Positions 52,515 to 62,353 of a DNA stretch of 64,000 nucleotides are shown here, one piece after another; the first letter of the stretch is position 1, and each line of letters opens with the position of its first letter. The notes under the pieces are model-generated. The model was not told the origin of the DNA, did not search any database, and worked only from the letters and a program-made list of their open reading frames with translations. A program made the position numbers and the translations under genes. This DNA comes from Ferribacterium limneticum (GTDB taxonomy: Bacteria; Pseudomonadota; Gammaproteobacteria; Burkholderiales; Rhodocyclaceae): NCBI RefSeq assembly GCF_020510565.1, contig NZ_CP075189.1, positions 2,340,501-2,404,500 on the forward strand. Reading direction: 5' to 3'.

Positions 52515-53588
52515 TCAGCCGCCGGTCATCGACATGAAGCGGACGACTTGGGGTGCATCCATCTGTTTGGTAAAGTCGTGCCCGTAGGGCTTGATGCCCA
52601 TGCTGTCGATGATGGCCTGGCGCAGGGCCGTATCATCATTTCCGGCCCGTAAAGTCGGCAGCAGATTGGCCGCATCATTCTGGCCGAGACATGGGTAGAG
52701 TTCGCCCTTGGCGGTAATCCGGACCCGGTTGCAGCTGTCGCAGAAATTGTGGCTGTGCGGCGAAATGAATCCAACGCGTGATTCGCTGCCTGGAATGCGC
52801 CAATAACGCGCCGGTCCGCCGGAATCCTCCGTCGATGGAATCAGCTCGAAATGGCGCGACAGCATTTCCCGCGTTTCCTCGGACGAAATATAGGTATTGC
52901 TGCGCCCGTGAATTTCGCCCAGCGGCATTTCCTCGATAAACGAAATATCCAGTTCGTTTTCGATGGCAAACCTGACGAGATCGACGAATTCGTCATCGTT
53001 GGTGCCGCGCATCATCACGGCATTGAGCTTGGTGCGCCGAAATCCGGCTTGTCGCGCTGCTTCGATACCGCGCAGAACCTTGGTCAGATCGCCGATCCGG
53101 GTAATTTGCCTGAAGCGCTCCGGATTCAAGGTGTCGAGACTGATATTGATGCGCTTGACGCCGGCCGCCCGCAACGGGGCGGCAAACCGGTCAAGCTGCG
53201 AACCGTTGGTGGTGAGCACCAGATTTTCCAGGCCGGGCAGGGCGCCGAGGCGTTCAATCAGCCACATGGCATCCTTGCGCACCAGTGGCTCGCCGCCAGT
53301 GATCCGCAGCTTGGTAACACCCAGACCAACGAACACCGACGCTACGCGCAAGCACTCCTCAAGGCTCATCACCGCCTGCCGTGGCAGAAAGGTCATTTCC
53401 TCGGCCATGCAATACGTGCAGCGGAAATCGCAGCGATCGGTAATCGACAGGCGAACATAGGAAATCCGCCGCCCGTACTTGTCGAGTAGCGTGCCTTCCT
53501 GATACCCCATTGACGAGGGATCGATGCGTGGCGTGAAGTCGGCAAGGCCGACGGGCGTTACTTCCTGCCGTAGTGTTTCATTTTGCAT
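52515..53588 (-). CDS. moaA: GTP 3',8-cyclase MoaA
   Basis: A 357-residue radical SAM enzyme, first step of molybdenum cofactor synthesis. The N-terminal cluster motif is CDFRCTYC, ITGGEPL follows, and the C-terminal second cluster is CDSCNRVRITAKGELYPC. The C-terminal Gly-Gly needed for activity (MSMTGG) is present. Start ATG 53588 (MQNETLRQ); the frame is open back to 53615. It stands alone without other moa genes. Confidence 0.94.
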   Translation of the reverse strand: MQNETLRQEVTPVGLADFTPRIDPSSMGYQEGTLLDKYGRRISYVRLSITDRCDFRCTYCMAEEMTFLPRQAVMSLEECLRVASVFVGLGVTKLRITGGEPLVRKDAMWLIERLGALPGLENLVLTTNGSQLDRFAAPLRAAGVKRINISLDTLNPERFRQITRIGDLTKVLRGIEAARQAGFRRTKLNAVMMRGTNDDEFVDLVRFAIENELDISFIEEMPLGEIHGRSNTYISSEETREMLSRHFELIPSTEDSGGPARYWRIPGSESRVGFISPHSHNFCDSCNRVRITAKGELYPCLGQNDAANLLPTLRAGNDDTALRQAIIDSMGIKPYGHDFTKQMDAPQVVRFMSMTGG

Positions 53589-53826
53589 GGCGGATGTTTC
53601 ATTGATGGCCCACAAAGATTGAGGCTGCTGTCTGGTCGGCGATTATCGATGGCAGCGTGCCCTCAAACAAGTAGAGACATCAAAAATACAGAAAGTTTCT
53701 TGCCACAATGAAATAGACCCGCTTGGCCAAGAAAAAGCCCACCCCCGAAGATGCCGTGTGGATGATGCTATCATCACTTGTCACGCCACTAGGCCATATT
53801 GCAATAAACGCAGGGAGGAGTTGAAA

Positions 53827-53874
53827 ATGCCAAAACAAAACAAAAAGCCCAACCAAATTGGCTGGGCTTTCTGA
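53827..53874 (+). other. 15-codon ORF with a strong ribosome site
   Basis: GGGAGGAG (53813-53820) precedes ATG 53827 by six bases. The frame reads MPKQNKKPNQIGWAF and stops at TGA 53872-53874. It runs antisense through the tRNA-Asn terminator hairpin. The excellent ribosome site is unexpected in a non-coding gap. It may be a leader peptide, a remnant or chance. Confidence 0.3.
53844..53870 (-). terminator. Intrinsic terminator of tRNA-Asn
   Basis: AAAGCCCA (53844-53851) pairs with TGGGCTTT (53863-53870), and CC/GG extends the stem around AAATT. On the minus strand the stem is followed by TTTTTGTTTTGTTTT. It lies 14 bases past the tRNA 3' end. Confidence 0.8.
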
Positions 53875-53884
53875 TGTGTTTTTC

Positions 53885-53960
53885 TGGCTCCCCGACCTGG
53901 GCTCGAACCAGGGACCTACGGATTAACAGTCCGGCGCTCTACCAACTGAGCTATCGAGGA
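53885..53960 (-). tRNA. tRNA-Asn (anticodon GTT)
   Basis: A 76-base cloverleaf on the minus strand with encoded CCA. The acceptor stem is TCCTCGA / TCGGGGA with one T-G pair, and the discriminator base is G. The D-arm contains AGCTCAGTTGGTAGAGC, the anticodon loop CTGTTAA, and the T-arm GGTTCGAGCC. A consensus promoter lies upstream and a terminator downstream, so it is a single-gene unit. Confidence 0.97.
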
Positions 53961-53972
53961 ACAGAGATCGGC

Positions 53973-54001
53973 ATTATAGGAGTAGAATCCCCTCGTGTCA
54001 A
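53973..54001 (-). promoter_or_regulatory. Consensus sigma-70 promoter of tRNA-Asn
   Basis: On the minus strand, TTGACA (54001-53996), a 17-base spacer and TATAAT (53978-53973) match the consensus perfectly. Transcription would start near 53966, six bases before the mature tRNA 5' end. Confidence 0.85.
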
Positions 54002-54037
54002 GCATCTTGTGGTTTTTTAAGAAGAAAAAACAGGGTT

Positions 54038-55729
54038 ATGGATTCCAATTTGGTTTATGCAAAAACGCCAACTGGCGATGAGGCGGTTCGCCAGAGTACA
54101 CGCGTCGTTCAGCGCAATCTGCGCATGGTTTTGGTGCAAGTCGACGGAAAAATGAGTGTTGAGGACTTAACCGCAAAGATCGGCAATCCTCGGCTGGTTC
54201 AATCTGCACTGCGCGAGCTTGAGGAGGGTGGCTTTATTGCCCCAACCGCGGATGCAGTGTCTGTGTGGGAAGAAAGTATAAAGGCGGCCAAACAGGAGGC
54301 TGAGCAGGAACAAATGCCGCCGATGTCGGAGTTTTCCACTTTCGGGCCTAAATCACAGGCTGCTTCCGAGTCGAAAAAAGGTGAGAGCACGGGTACTGGC
54401 TTTTCTTCGTTTGGCAAGCCGATTCTTCCGTCACCATCTCAGATCGCTCCAGAGGCTGTACAGCCAGCCATTATCGCCGACGTGCGAGAACCGGAAGATT
54501 GTCCCTATCGGCAAGGTATGTCAGCAGGACGCAAGGGGCTATTGGCGATAGCAGCACTTCTGGCCATTCTGGTCGTTACCGTTATCTTCTACCCCTACGA
54601 GCAATTCAAGCCGGCCCTTGAGGCATCGGCAACGCGAATGCTCAATGCACCCGTCAAAATAGACCGGGTTGGCGTAACACTTTTTCCAAGCCCATCGTTG
54701 AAATTGGTTGGGGTCAAAATTGGCGAACCTGCGGATGGGAAGATTGCCGAAGTGCGTATTTCTTCGCTGCTCTCACTGCTGGGGAGTGCGCCACATCAAG
54801 TTGCAAGGGTTGAAGTATCGGGAGCTACGTTGGCCGCCAACCGCCTTGTGGCATTGCCGATGTTCATTGGTCAAGCGGCCGGCAGCCACGAGGTGATCAT
54901 TCAGAAAATGTTGATTGACCATTTGCAACTGACGTTCGGTGACAGCCTCACTTTGAATGACCTTTTTGGCGAGATAGCATTTCGACAGGATGGATCAATC
55001 GAAAAAGCCATGTTCGAAACAGCTGACCGCAGCATGCTCATCAATGCCCAAGCGGGTAGTCAGGGTTTGGCTCTTAGTCTGGAAGGCCGGGCTTGGGTAC
55101 CATTTGGCACAGAGATTTCATTCGCTTCCCTGCAAGCCCAAGGCTTGTTGCAGAAAAACAAGTTGCTGATCCAGAACATTGATACCACCTTTCTGGGCGG
55201 CATTCTGCGCGGGAACTGGCTTCTCGATTGGAGCAATGGCTTGGTGATGGCTGGTGACGGCATTCTGAGCAGACTTGATACCCGAAAGGTCAGCGCAGCT
55301 TTCGCACCATCCTTGAAAATCGACGGTGATATGAGCGGGACAATGCGCTTACGCTCCAGCGGAAGCGACTGGGAGAGCCTGTGGGGCAATCTTGAAGCGG
55401 TATTGAGTACAGAAATAACCCGCGGCGCCTTCCATGGTGTCGATCTCGGCGAGGCGGTTCGCCGCAGTGGCGTATCCGAGGTGCGGGCGGGGTCAACAAA
55501 ATTCGATCGCCTGCGCTCTACGATCAATATCACCCCCAAACAGGTCATTGGTCGTGATGTCAGAATGGATGCCGGGATGGTGACCGCAGTCGGTCAGTTT
55601 AATTCTCCGCGCAACAGACAGATCGAAGGCAATATGGCCGTCACCATGCAAACATCAGTATCGAGCCAGAGTGCGGCGGTTCGGATTTATGGCGTCTTGC
55701 CCGACCTGAGCGCAACGACCCGGAAATAA
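54038..55729 (+). CDS. AsmA-like membrane protein with N-terminal helical domain
   Basis: A 563-residue protein. Residues 1-75 form a winged-helix-like domain (MSVEDLTAKIGNPRLVQSALRELEEGGFI), followed by a disordered linker rich in Ser, Pro and Gln (80-150). One TM comes next (LLAIAALLAILVVTVIFYPY, about 168-187). A periplasmic AsmA-like domain follows, with VKIDRVGVTLFPSPSLKLVGVKIG and, near the C-terminus, LSATTRK. Less GC-rich than its neighbours. AsmA-family proteins affect outer-membrane lipid transport; the cytoplasmic winged-helix-like part is unusual. Confidence 0.75.
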   Translation: MDSNLVYAKTPTGDEAVRQSTRVVQRNLRMVLVQVDGKMSVEDLTAKIGNPRLVQSALRELEEGGFIAPTADAVSVWEESIKAAKQEAEQEQMPPMSEFSTFGPKSQAASESKKGESTGTGFSSFGKPILPSPSQIAPEAVQPAIIADVREPEDCPYRQGMSAGRKGLLAIAALLAILVVTVIFYPYEQFKPALEASATRMLNAPVKIDRVGVTLFPSPSLKLVGVKIGEPADGKIAEVRISSLLSLLGSAPHQVARVEVSGATLAANRLVALPMFIGQAAGSHEVIIQKMLIDHLQLTFGDSLTLNDLFGEIAFRQDGSIEKAMFETADRSMLINAQAGSQGLALSLEGRAWVPFGTEISFASLQAQGLLQKNKLLIQNIDTTFLGGILRGNWLLDWSNGLVMAGDGILSRLDTRKVSAAFAPSLKIDGDMSGTMRLRSSGSDWESLWGNLEAVLSTEITRGAFHGVDLGEAVRRSGVSEVRAGSTKFDRLRSTINITPKQVIGRDVRMDAGMVTAVGQFNSPRNRQIEGNMAVTMQTSVSSQSAAVRIYGVLPDLSATTRK

Positions 55730-55732
55730 AAA

Positions 55733-55754
55733 GGGCGGAACCGAAGTTCCGCCC
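55733..55754. terminator. Terminator between convergent AsmA-like and aminotransferase genes
   Basis: GGGCGGAAC, loop CGAA, GTTCCGCCC (perfect 9-bp stem). On the minus strand it is followed by TTTTTATTT, a strong terminator for the aminotransferase gene. On the plus strand the T-run is weaker. Confidence 0.85.
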
Positions 55755-55779
55755 ATTCTGCTTTTGGGTATTGACTCGA

Positions 55780-56988
55780 TCAGGCCTTGGTGACTGCCGC
55801 AATCGCTTTGGCTACGTAATCCAGATTCTTGGTATTCAGTGCCGCCAGGCAAATACGGCCAGTCGACACGGCATAGATACCGAACTCATCGCGCATGCGA
55901 TCAACCTGCGCAGCGCTGAGGCCGGTGTAGGAGAACATGCCGCGCTGCTGGGCAACGAAGGAGAAGTCCTGTGCCACGCCTTGCGCCTTGATGGCGTCGA
56001 CCAAGCCAGTACGCATGGCACGAATGCGGTCACGCATGCCGGCCAGTTCGGCTTCCCACATCTGGCGCAGTTCTGCAGAAGCCAGCACACCAGCCACCAG
56101 GGCGCCGCCGTGGGTGGGCGGATTGGAATAGTTGGTACGGATAACGCGTTTGACTTGCGACATGACGCGGGCAGACTCTTCCTTGCCGGACGTGACGATG
56201 GACAGGGCACCGACGCGCTCGCCGTACAGCGAAAAGTTCTTGGAGAAAGAACTGGAAGCGAAGAACTGCAGGCCGGAAGCCGAGAAGGCACGAACCGCGA
56301 CGGCGTCAGCGTCTATACCGTCGGCAAAACCCTGATAAGCCATGTCGAGGAAGGGCACCAGACCGCGCTCCTGGCAGATGGCGACGATTTCGCCCCACTG
56401 GGCGTCCGACAGGTCAGCGCCGGTCGGGTTGTGGCAGCAGGCGTGCAGCAGAATGATCGAGCCGGCAGGCAGCCCGTTCAGGCAAGCTTTCATGCCGGCA
56501 AAGTTAACTCCACGCGTTGCTGCGTCGTAGTACGGATAATTTTCGACGACAAAACCCGCTGACTCGAACAGGGCACGGTGATTTTCCCAGGACGGGTCGC
56601 TGATGTAGACCTTGGCATCGGGGTTCAGGCGCTTCAGATAGTCGGCACCAATTTTCAGGGCGCCGGTGCCACCGAGGGCTTGAGCGGTGATAACCTGACC
56701 ATTGGCGATCAGCGTGGAGTCTTTGCCCAGCAACAGATTTTGAACTGCCTGATTGTAGGCCGGGGAGCCTTCGATTGGCTGATAGCCACGCGGTAGTGCA
56801 GCTTTCACGCGAGCATCTTCTGCGGCCTTGACGGCAGCCAGCAACGGAATCTTTCCGTTGTCGTCGAAATACACGCCAACGCCGAGATTGACCTTGGTGG
56901 TACGCGCATCGGCGTTGAAAGCTTCGTTCAGGCCGAGGATAGGATCGCGCGGGGCCATTTCCACCGCTGCGAAGATCGAAGAGGACAT
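55780..56988 (-). CDS. Aromatic amino acid / aspartate aminotransferase
   Basis: A 402-residue class I aminotransferase starting MSSSIFAAVEMAPRDPILGL at 56988, with a good GGAG site in front. The PLP lysine is in SSSFSKNFSLYGERVGAL; HACCHNPTGADLS and the C-terminal Arg region STGRICLAAL are present. It closely resembles AspC/TyrB of gamma- and betaproteobacteria; which substrate is preferred cannot be decided. The open frame upstream of 56988 overlaps uvrB and is not coding. Confidence 0.93.
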   Translation of the reverse strand: MSSSIFAAVEMAPRDPILGLNEAFNADARTTKVNLGVGVYFDDNGKIPLLAAVKAAEDARVKAALPRGYQPIEGSPAYNQAVQNLLLGKDSTLIANGQVITAQALGGTGALKIGADYLKRLNPDAKVYISDPSWENHRALFESAGFVVENYPYYDAATRGVNFAGMKACLNGLPAGSIILLHACCHNPTGADLSDAQWGEIVAICQERGLVPFLDMAYQGFADGIDADAVAVRAFSASGLQFFASSSFSKNFSLYGERVGALSIVTSGKEESARVMSQVKRVIRTNYSNPPTHGGALVAGVLASAELRQMWEAELAGMRDRIRAMRTGLVDAIKAQGVAQDFSFVAQQRGMFSYTGLSAAQVDRMRDEFGIYAVSTGRICLAALNTKNLDYVAKAIAAVTKA

Positions 56989-57064
56989 AGGAACTCCGTG
57001 AAATAATACAAACAATGTCCGCGCAACCGATTTGCTGCGCGACGAAAAATCGAAGAATTTTAGC

Positions 57065-59134
57065 ATGAGCGAAACCAACAACATCATTCCCGTTGTCAGC
57101 TTTGACGGCAGTCCCTTTCGACTGCACCAGCCGTTTCCTCCGGCTGGTGACCAACCTGAGGCGATCCGGCAACTTGTCGAGGGACTGGAGGATGGTCTGT
57201 CATTCCAGACCTTGCTCGGCGTTACCGGCTCAGGGAAGACCTATACGATGGCCAACGTCATCGCCCGCACCGGTCGTCCTGCACTGGTTCTGGCGCCCAA
57301 CAAGACGCTGGCGGCTCAGTTGTATTCCGAATTCAAGGAATTTTTCCCCGAGAACGCTGTTGAGTACTTTGTTTCCTACTACGACTACTACCAACCGGAA
57401 GCCTACGTGCCATCCCGCGACCTGTTTATCGAGAAGGACAGCTCGATCAACGAGCACATCGAACAGATGCGCTTATCCGCGACCAAGAGTCTGATCGAAC
57501 GGCGAGATGTGGTCATCGTCGCCACTGTATCCTGCATCTACGGCATTGGTGATCGCGACGAATATCACAACATGATCCTGACCATGCGCGTTGGCGACCG
57601 GCTTGATCAGCGTGCCATAGTCAAGCGGTTGACCGACATGCAGTATGAGCGCAACGAGATGGACTTCCATCGTGGCACCTTTCGCGTTCGCGGCGATATC
57701 ATCGACATTTTTCCAGCGGAACATGCCGAACACGCCATTCGCGTTTCGTTGTTCGATGATGAGCTCGAAGCACTGCAGTTTTTCGATCCGCTGACCGGCC
57801 ATCTGCTGCACAAGGCGCTCCGCTTTACGGTATTCCCCGCATCCCATTACGTGACGCCGCGCGGCACCGTCCTGCGTGCCATTGAAGCGATCAAGGATGA
57901 ACTGCGCGAGCGTATCGACTTTTTTGCCCGGAACAACCGGTTGGTTGAGGCTCAGCGTATCGAACAGCGCACCCGATTCGATCTGGAAATGCTCGACCAG
58001 ATTGGTTTCTGCAAGGGTATCGAAAATTACTCGAGACACTTTTCCGGGCGCAAGGCAGGCGAATCTCCGCCGACGCTGATCGATTACCTGCCAGCTGATG
58101 CGCTGATGTTCATCGATGAATCGCATGTCAGCATTGGACAAGTCGGCGGGATGTACAAAGGCGACCGTTCGCGCAAGGAAAACCTGGTTGACTACGGCTT
58201 CCGCCTACCATCAGCGCTCGACAACCGGCCATTGCAATTCAATGAGTTTGAGGCGCACATGCGCCAGACCATCTTTGTTTCGGCTACGCCGGCCGACTAT
58301 GAGCAGCAACATGCCGGTCAGGTGGTAGAGCAGGTGGCTCGTCCCACCGGATTGATTGATCCGGAGGTCATCGTTCGGCCGGCATCGACACAAGTGGACG
58401 ATCTGTTGGCAGAAATTGGCAAGCGGATTGCCGTAGGTGAGCGGGTGCTGGTTACGACGCTGACCAAGCGCATGTCCGAAGACCTGACGGATTTTCTGGC
58501 TGACAACGGTATCAAGGTTCGCTATTTGCACTCGGACATCGATACCGTCGAGCGTGTCGAAATCATCCGCGACCTGCGCCTGGGTGAGTTCGACGTTCTT
58601 GTTGGCATCAATCTGCTGCGTGAAGGACTGGATATTCCGGAAGTTTCACTGGTCGCGATCCTTGATGCGGACAAGGAGGGCTTTCTGCGTTCAGAGCGAT
58701 CACTAATACAGACAATCGGTCGCGCCGCACGCCATATCCATGGCACAGCCATCCTCTATGCTGATACGATTACACGGTCCATGCAGCTGGCTATTGGCGA
58801 AACGGGGCGGCGACGGGAGAAGCAAATCAGCTTCAATCTGGCACACGGCATCACACCACGCGGCGTGTCCAAGAAAATCAAGGACATCATCGATGGCGTT
58901 TATGATGCAGGAACGGCGCAAACAGAGCTGAAAGCCGCTCAGCAGTTGGCAATATACGAAGCCATGGATGAAAAGACAGTGGCCAGGGAGATCAAGCGAC
59001 TCGAGAAAGCGATGCTTGAGTGCGCAAGAAACCTGGAATTCGAAAAAGCGGCGGCTGCCCGCGACGAATTGTTCCGACTTAAGGAGCAGATATTCGGCGT
59101 GGTGCGACACGACCCTGACGGAGAGACAAAATGA
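57065..59134 (+). CDS. uvrB: Excinuclease ABC subunit B UvrB
   Basis: A 689-residue helicase-like subunit of nucleotide excision repair. It has Walker A GVTGSGKT, the beta-hairpin [12 protein letters not shown], the motif [10 protein letters not shown], the helicase motif QTIGRAARH, and a C-terminal UVR motif ([18 protein letters not shown]). Start chosen at ATG 57065 ([13 protein letters not shown]); a TTG 33 bases upstream keeps the frame open. No convincing LexA box was seen in the 76-bp divergent gap. Confidence 0.95.
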   Translation: MSETNNIIPVVSFDGSPFRLHQPFPPAGDQPEAIRQLVEGLEDGLSFQTLLGVTGSGKTYTMANVIARTGRPALVLAPNKTLAAQLYSEFKEFFPENAVEYFVSYYDYYQPEAYVPSRDLFIEKDSSINEHIEQMRLSATKSLIERRDVVIVATVSCIYGIGDRDEYHNMILTMRVGDRLDQRAIVKRLTDMQYERNEMDFHRGTFRVRGDIIDIFPAEHAEHAIRVSLFDDELEALQFFDPLTGHLLHKALRFTVFPASHYVTPRGTVLRAIEAIKDELRERIDFFARNNRLVEAQRIEQRTRFDLEMLDQIGFCKGIENYSRHFSGRKAGESPPTLIDYLPADALMFIDESHVSIGQVGGMYKGDRSRKENLVDYGFRLPSALDNRPLQFNEFEAHMRQTIFVSATPADYEQQHAGQVVEQVARPTGLIDPEVIVRPASTQVDDLLAEIGKRIAVGERVLVTTLTKRMSEDLTDFLADNGIKVRYLHSDIDTVERVEIIRDLRLGEFDVLVGINLLREGLDIPEVSLVAILDADKEGFLRSERSLIQTIGRAARHIHGTAILYADTITRSMQLAIGETGRRREKQISFNLAHGITPRGVSKKIKDIIDGVYDAGTAQTELKAAQQLAIYEAMDEKTVAREIKRLEKAMLECARNLEFEKAAAARDELFRLKEQIFGVVRHDPDGETK

Positions 59135-59613
59135 GCTATCGCGTGCTACTTGTCTGCATGGGCAATATCTGCAGATCGCCGACAGCTGAAGGTGTTTTTA
59201 GATATTTCATAAAAATCAATAATCTTGGAAGTAAAGTTGAAGTAGATTCTGCGGGAACGCACGGCTACCATGTCGGCGAAGCTCCCGATTCCCGGACGCA
59301 ACGCGCGGCAGCGGCGCGGGGTTACAACCTTTCCCAGCTACGCGCTCGCAAGGTCGCGCGCCAGGATCTTGATTATTTCGATCTCATTCTGGCCATGGAT
59401 AAAAGTAACCTTGATAACTTGATGCGCATGGCGACGCCGGATCAGCAAAAACGAATCGGGCTATTCATGGACTACTCGCAGAATTTCGACGATGACGAAG
59501 TGCCCGATCCATACTATGGATTGGGTCATGGCTTTGATCTTGTTCTCGACATGGTTGAGGATGCTTCACTGGGGCTGGTCGAGGAAATAAAAAAGAAACT
59601 GGAACACTCCTGA
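59131..59613 (+). CDS. Low-molecular-weight protein tyrosine phosphatase
   Basis: A 160-residue LMW-PTP. The P-loop [14 protein letters not shown] (C-x5-R-S) is near residue 9, and the general-acid DPYYG motif is near residue 130. It overlaps uvrB by four bases, so it is probably co-expressed. In the absence of an adjacent tyrosine kinase or capsule locus its substrate is unclear. Confidence 0.93.
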   Translation: MSYRVLLVCMGNICRSPTAEGVFRYFIKINNLGSKVEVDSAGTHGYHVGEAPDSRTQRAAAARGYNLSQLRARKVARQDLDYFDLILAMDKSNLDNLMRMATPDQQKRIGLFMDYSQNFDDDEVPDPYYGLGHGFDLVLDMVEDASLGLVEEIKKKLEHS

Positions 59614-59633
59614 ACTGTTTTTTACCAGAAACA

Positions 59634-59661
59634 AGAAGGGGCTCCCATGGGAGCCCCTTCT
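59634..59661. terminator. Perfect palindrome, bidirectional terminator
   Basis: A 28-bp perfect palindrome centred at 59647/59648, AGAAGGGGCTCCCA / TGGGAGCCCCTTCT, lies between the convergent phosphatase and rne genes. The strong GC core with T-rich flanks on the minus side fits transcription termination for both. Confidence 0.75.
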
Positions 59662-59680
59662 GCATTACGTCATGGACGTC

Positions 59681-62353
59681 TTATTTGCCAGTTTCAACCA
59701 TCACCAGCGGTTCGTTTTCGGCTTGCTCGGCAATGGACTTCTGCTTGCGCGGACGTCCTAGCTTGACCGGAGGCTCAGCAGGGACAACAGCTGCAGCGGG
59801 TGCTGTTGTCTGAACCAGAACCAATCCGCTTTCAGCCAAAGCCGAGGTTAAGTCGATCGGTTCAGAAGCAACAGCGACCGGCTGGGCTACGGTTTCGGCG
59901 ATTGGCGGGGCGCTGACTGCAATAGTCTCGACCACCGCAGTTTCGATTGCTGCAGCTTGGGCCGATGAGGGTTCCGGTGCAGCTTGGTCAAGTTCGATAA
60001 CAGAGTCAGGAGAGGCGATTTCTGGCTCACTAACTACCGGGATCGGCTCAATCATCTGTGCAGTGGCTTGGGCAATAGCTGGTTCGGCTGCCGGGATAAC
60101 AACGATCACCGGCTCCTGGCTGACAGGTTCTGCGGTTTCCTGAGCCGGGGCGACTATCTCGCCAGTTTCGATGACTGGTATGACTGTCTCCGCTTCGGGG
60201 CGACGCTCACCACGACCGCGTCCGCCACGACGGCCACGACGACGATTGCCCTGTTCTTCACTGCCGTTGGCTTCTTGCGCTTCATTGCCGGTCAGCGGGG
60301 TGACTGATACGGACAAATCCGCACCTGATGCCTGTTGCGCCAGCTTGTTTTCAGCCGCCTCTGCTTGCGGACGTTCACCACGCCCCTTGCGCTCACCACG
60401 CGGACGGCGTTCCTGACGTTCGGTGTTGCCTGCGGTCGACTCGTCTGAAGGTGCCTTTTCTGCGCCGCGTTCATTGCGGTTGCCGCGATCCTTGTTACGT
60501 TCGCCGCGTTCCCCACGTTCCTCTTCGCGCTTGTTAGCGTTACGGCCGCCACGACGACCGTCGCGGTCTCGACGACCATCACCGCGACCTTCGCGGGGTT
60601 TCTTCGCCGGTTCAGGCGCAACAACCGTTTCGACCGGCTTTGCCGGAGTACGGAACCACGAAAAAAGCTTGGAGAAAATACCGGCTTCCGGCTGGACTGG
60701 TGCTGCAACCGGTGCCTCTGTCTTCTCCGGGAGGTTAGGCGCGGGCTGGTCGGGCGAAATTCCCTTGATTGCCGCCTCCTGACGGGGTTTGACTATCTCT
60801 TGCTGAGTTGCCTGTTTGATGGCTTCCTCAAGAGGCATATCAACCATGCGGTAGGACGGCTCGCGGATGTCATCCTGATTCAGGTCGTCGTGGCGCAGGC
60901 GGGTGATGGTATGGGCCGGCGTTTCGAGATGGATGTTCGGGATGAGCAGGATGGTGACCTTGTGGCGCAACTCGATGGCCTGGATGTCCGGACGCTTTTC
61001 ATTGAGCAGGAAGGTGGCGACATCGACCGGAACTTGAACATGAACGGCGCCGGTGTTTTCCTTCATCGACTCCTCTTCCAGAATGCGCAGGATATGCAGC
61101 GCAGCGGATTCGGTCGAGCGGATGTGTCCGGTGCCGGTGCAGCGCGGGCAGGGGATGTAGCTGGTTTCGGCCAATGCAGGGCGCAGGCGCTGACGGGACA
61201 GTTCCATCAGGCCGAATCGGCTGATCTTGCCCATCTGAACGCGGGCACGGTCAAAACGAAGGCCGTCGCGCAGGCGGTTTTCGACGTCGCGCTGGTTCTT
61301 CTGGCTTTCCATATCGATGAAGTCGATGACGATCAAGCCGCCAAGGTCGCGCAAGCGCAGTTGGCGGGCTAATTCGTCGGCCGCTTCCTGGTTGGTCTTG
61401 AGCGCGGTTTCTTCGATATCGGCTCCTTTGGTCGAGCGACCGGAGTTTACGTCGACAGCGACCAGTGCTTCTGTGTGGTCAATGACGATGGCGCCACCGG
61501 ATGGCAGATTGACCTGACGGGCGAAGGCGGTCTCGATCTGGTGTTCGATCTGAAAGCGCGAGAACAGCGGTACGTCGTCGCGGTAGCGTTTGACGCGATT
61601 GACGTTGCCCGGCATGACCGTGCCCATGAAGGCGCGGGCTTGCTCGTAAACCTCGTCGGTATCGATGAGGATCTCACCGATATCCGGCTGGAAGTAATCG
61701 CGGATGGCACGAATGACCAGGCTGCCTTCCAGATAAATCAGGAAAGCGCCGCTCTGCTGCTGGGCGGCACCGTCGATGGCGGTCCACAGTTGCAGCAGGT
61801 AGTTCAAGTCCCATTGCAGTTCTTCGGCTTGACGGCCAATAGCTGCGGTACGGGCAATCAGGCTCATGCCGTTGGGCACTTCGAGCTGATCCATGACGTC
61901 ACGCAGTTCAGCGCGCTCGTCGCCGTCAACGCGACGGGAAACGCCACCGCCGCGCGGATTGTTCGGCATCAGTACTAAGTAGCGGCCGGCCAGAGAAACG
62001 TAGGTGGTCAGGGCAGCGCCCTTGTTGCCACGTTCGTCCTTGTCGACCTGGACGATCAGCTCCTGGCCTTCCTTCAGCGCATCCTGAATTCTGGCTCGGC
62101 CGGCTTCTGCGCCTGGCAGAAAGAAGGCGCGGGAGACTTCCTTAAAGGGGAGAAATCCGTGGCGGTCGGCACCGTAGTCGACGAAGCAGGCCTCGAGCGA
62201 CGGTTCGATGCGGGTAATTACACCCTTGTAGATGTTGCTTTTACGTTGTTCCTTGGCGGCGGATTCAATGTCGAGATCAATCAGTTTCTGACCATCGACA
62301 ATGGCGACACGGAGTTCTTCCGCCTGTGTCGCATTGAATAGCATGCGTTTCAT
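59681..62353 (-). CDS. rne: Ribonuclease E
   Basis: An 890-residue endoribonuclease. It starts MKRMLFNATQAEELRVAIVD, the canonical N-terminus. An S1 domain (YKGVITRIEPSLEACFVDYG) and DNase I-like catalytic domain follow, with DVNSGR and DFIDM metal residues, and the Zn-link CPRCTGTG. From about residue 515 it continues as a disordered scaffold with two Arg-rich RNA-binding blocks (RRDRDGRRGGRN and RRRGRRGGRGRGERR) and a Glu/Pro/Ala/Val-rich tail. The tail ends in a conserved VKLGRPRKQKS microdomain. It would organise the degradosome. A frame open 36 bases further upstream is not used. Confidence 0.95.
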   Translation of the reverse strand: MKRMLFNATQAEELRVAIVDGQKLIDLDIESAAKEQRKSNIYKGVITRIEPSLEACFVDYGADRHGFLPFKEVSRAFFLPGAEAGRARIQDALKEGQELIVQVDKDERGNKGAALTTYVSLAGRYLVLMPNNPRGGGVSRRVDGDERAELRDVMDQLEVPNGMSLIARTAAIGRQAEELQWDLNYLLQLWTAIDGAAQQQSGAFLIYLEGSLVIRAIRDYFQPDIGEILIDTDEVYEQARAFMGTVMPGNVNRVKRYRDDVPLFSRFQIEHQIETAFARQVNLPSGGAIVIDHTEALVAVDVNSGRSTKGADIEETALKTNQEAADELARQLRLRDLGGLIVIDFIDMESQKNQRDVENRLRDGLRFDRARVQMGKISRFGLMELSRQRLRPALAETSYIPCPRCTGTGHIRSTESAALHILRILEEESMKENTGAVHVQVPVDVATFLLNEKRPDIQAIELRHKVTILLIPNIHLETPAHTITRLRHDDLNQDDIREPSYRMVDMPLEEAIKQATQQEIVKPRQEAAIKGISPDQPAPNLPEKTEAPVAAPVQPEAGIFSKLFSWFRTPAKPVETVVAPEPAKKPREGRGDGRRDRDGRRGGRNANKREEERGERGERNKDRGNRNERGAEKAPSDESTAGNTERQERRPRGERKGRGERPQAEAAENKLAQQASGADLSVSVTPLTGNEAQEANGSEEQGNRRRGRRGGRGRGERRPEAETVIPVIETGEIVAPAQETAEPVSQEPVIVVIPAAEPAIAQATAQMIEPIPVVSEPEIASPDSVIELDQAAPEPSSAQAAAIETAVVETIAVSAPPIAETVAQPVAVASEPIDLTSALAESGLVLVQTTAPAAAVVPAEPPVKLGRPRKQKSIAEQAENEPLVMVETGK

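Larger units (their letters stand above)
53616..53884. other. Non-coding gap between moaA and tRNA-Asn
   Basis: About 270 bases without a recognised gene apart from the mini-ORF and tRNA terminator listed separately. It must contain the moaA promoter near its left end. I saw no molybdenum cofactor riboswitch-like structure and no direct repeats suggesting an attachment site. Confidence 0.5.

Noticed and set aside
53589..53800. Molybdenum cofactor riboswitch upstream of moaA
   Set aside because: I found no arrangement of stems resembling that element by eye.
53885..53960. tRNA-Asn as an integration site
   Set aside because: No integrase gene and no duplicated tRNA 3' end were seen on either side.
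56989..57064. Possible LexA box before uvrB
   Set aside because: No CTGT-N8-ACAG-like dyad was found; the AT-rich run GAAATAATACAAAC does not fit.
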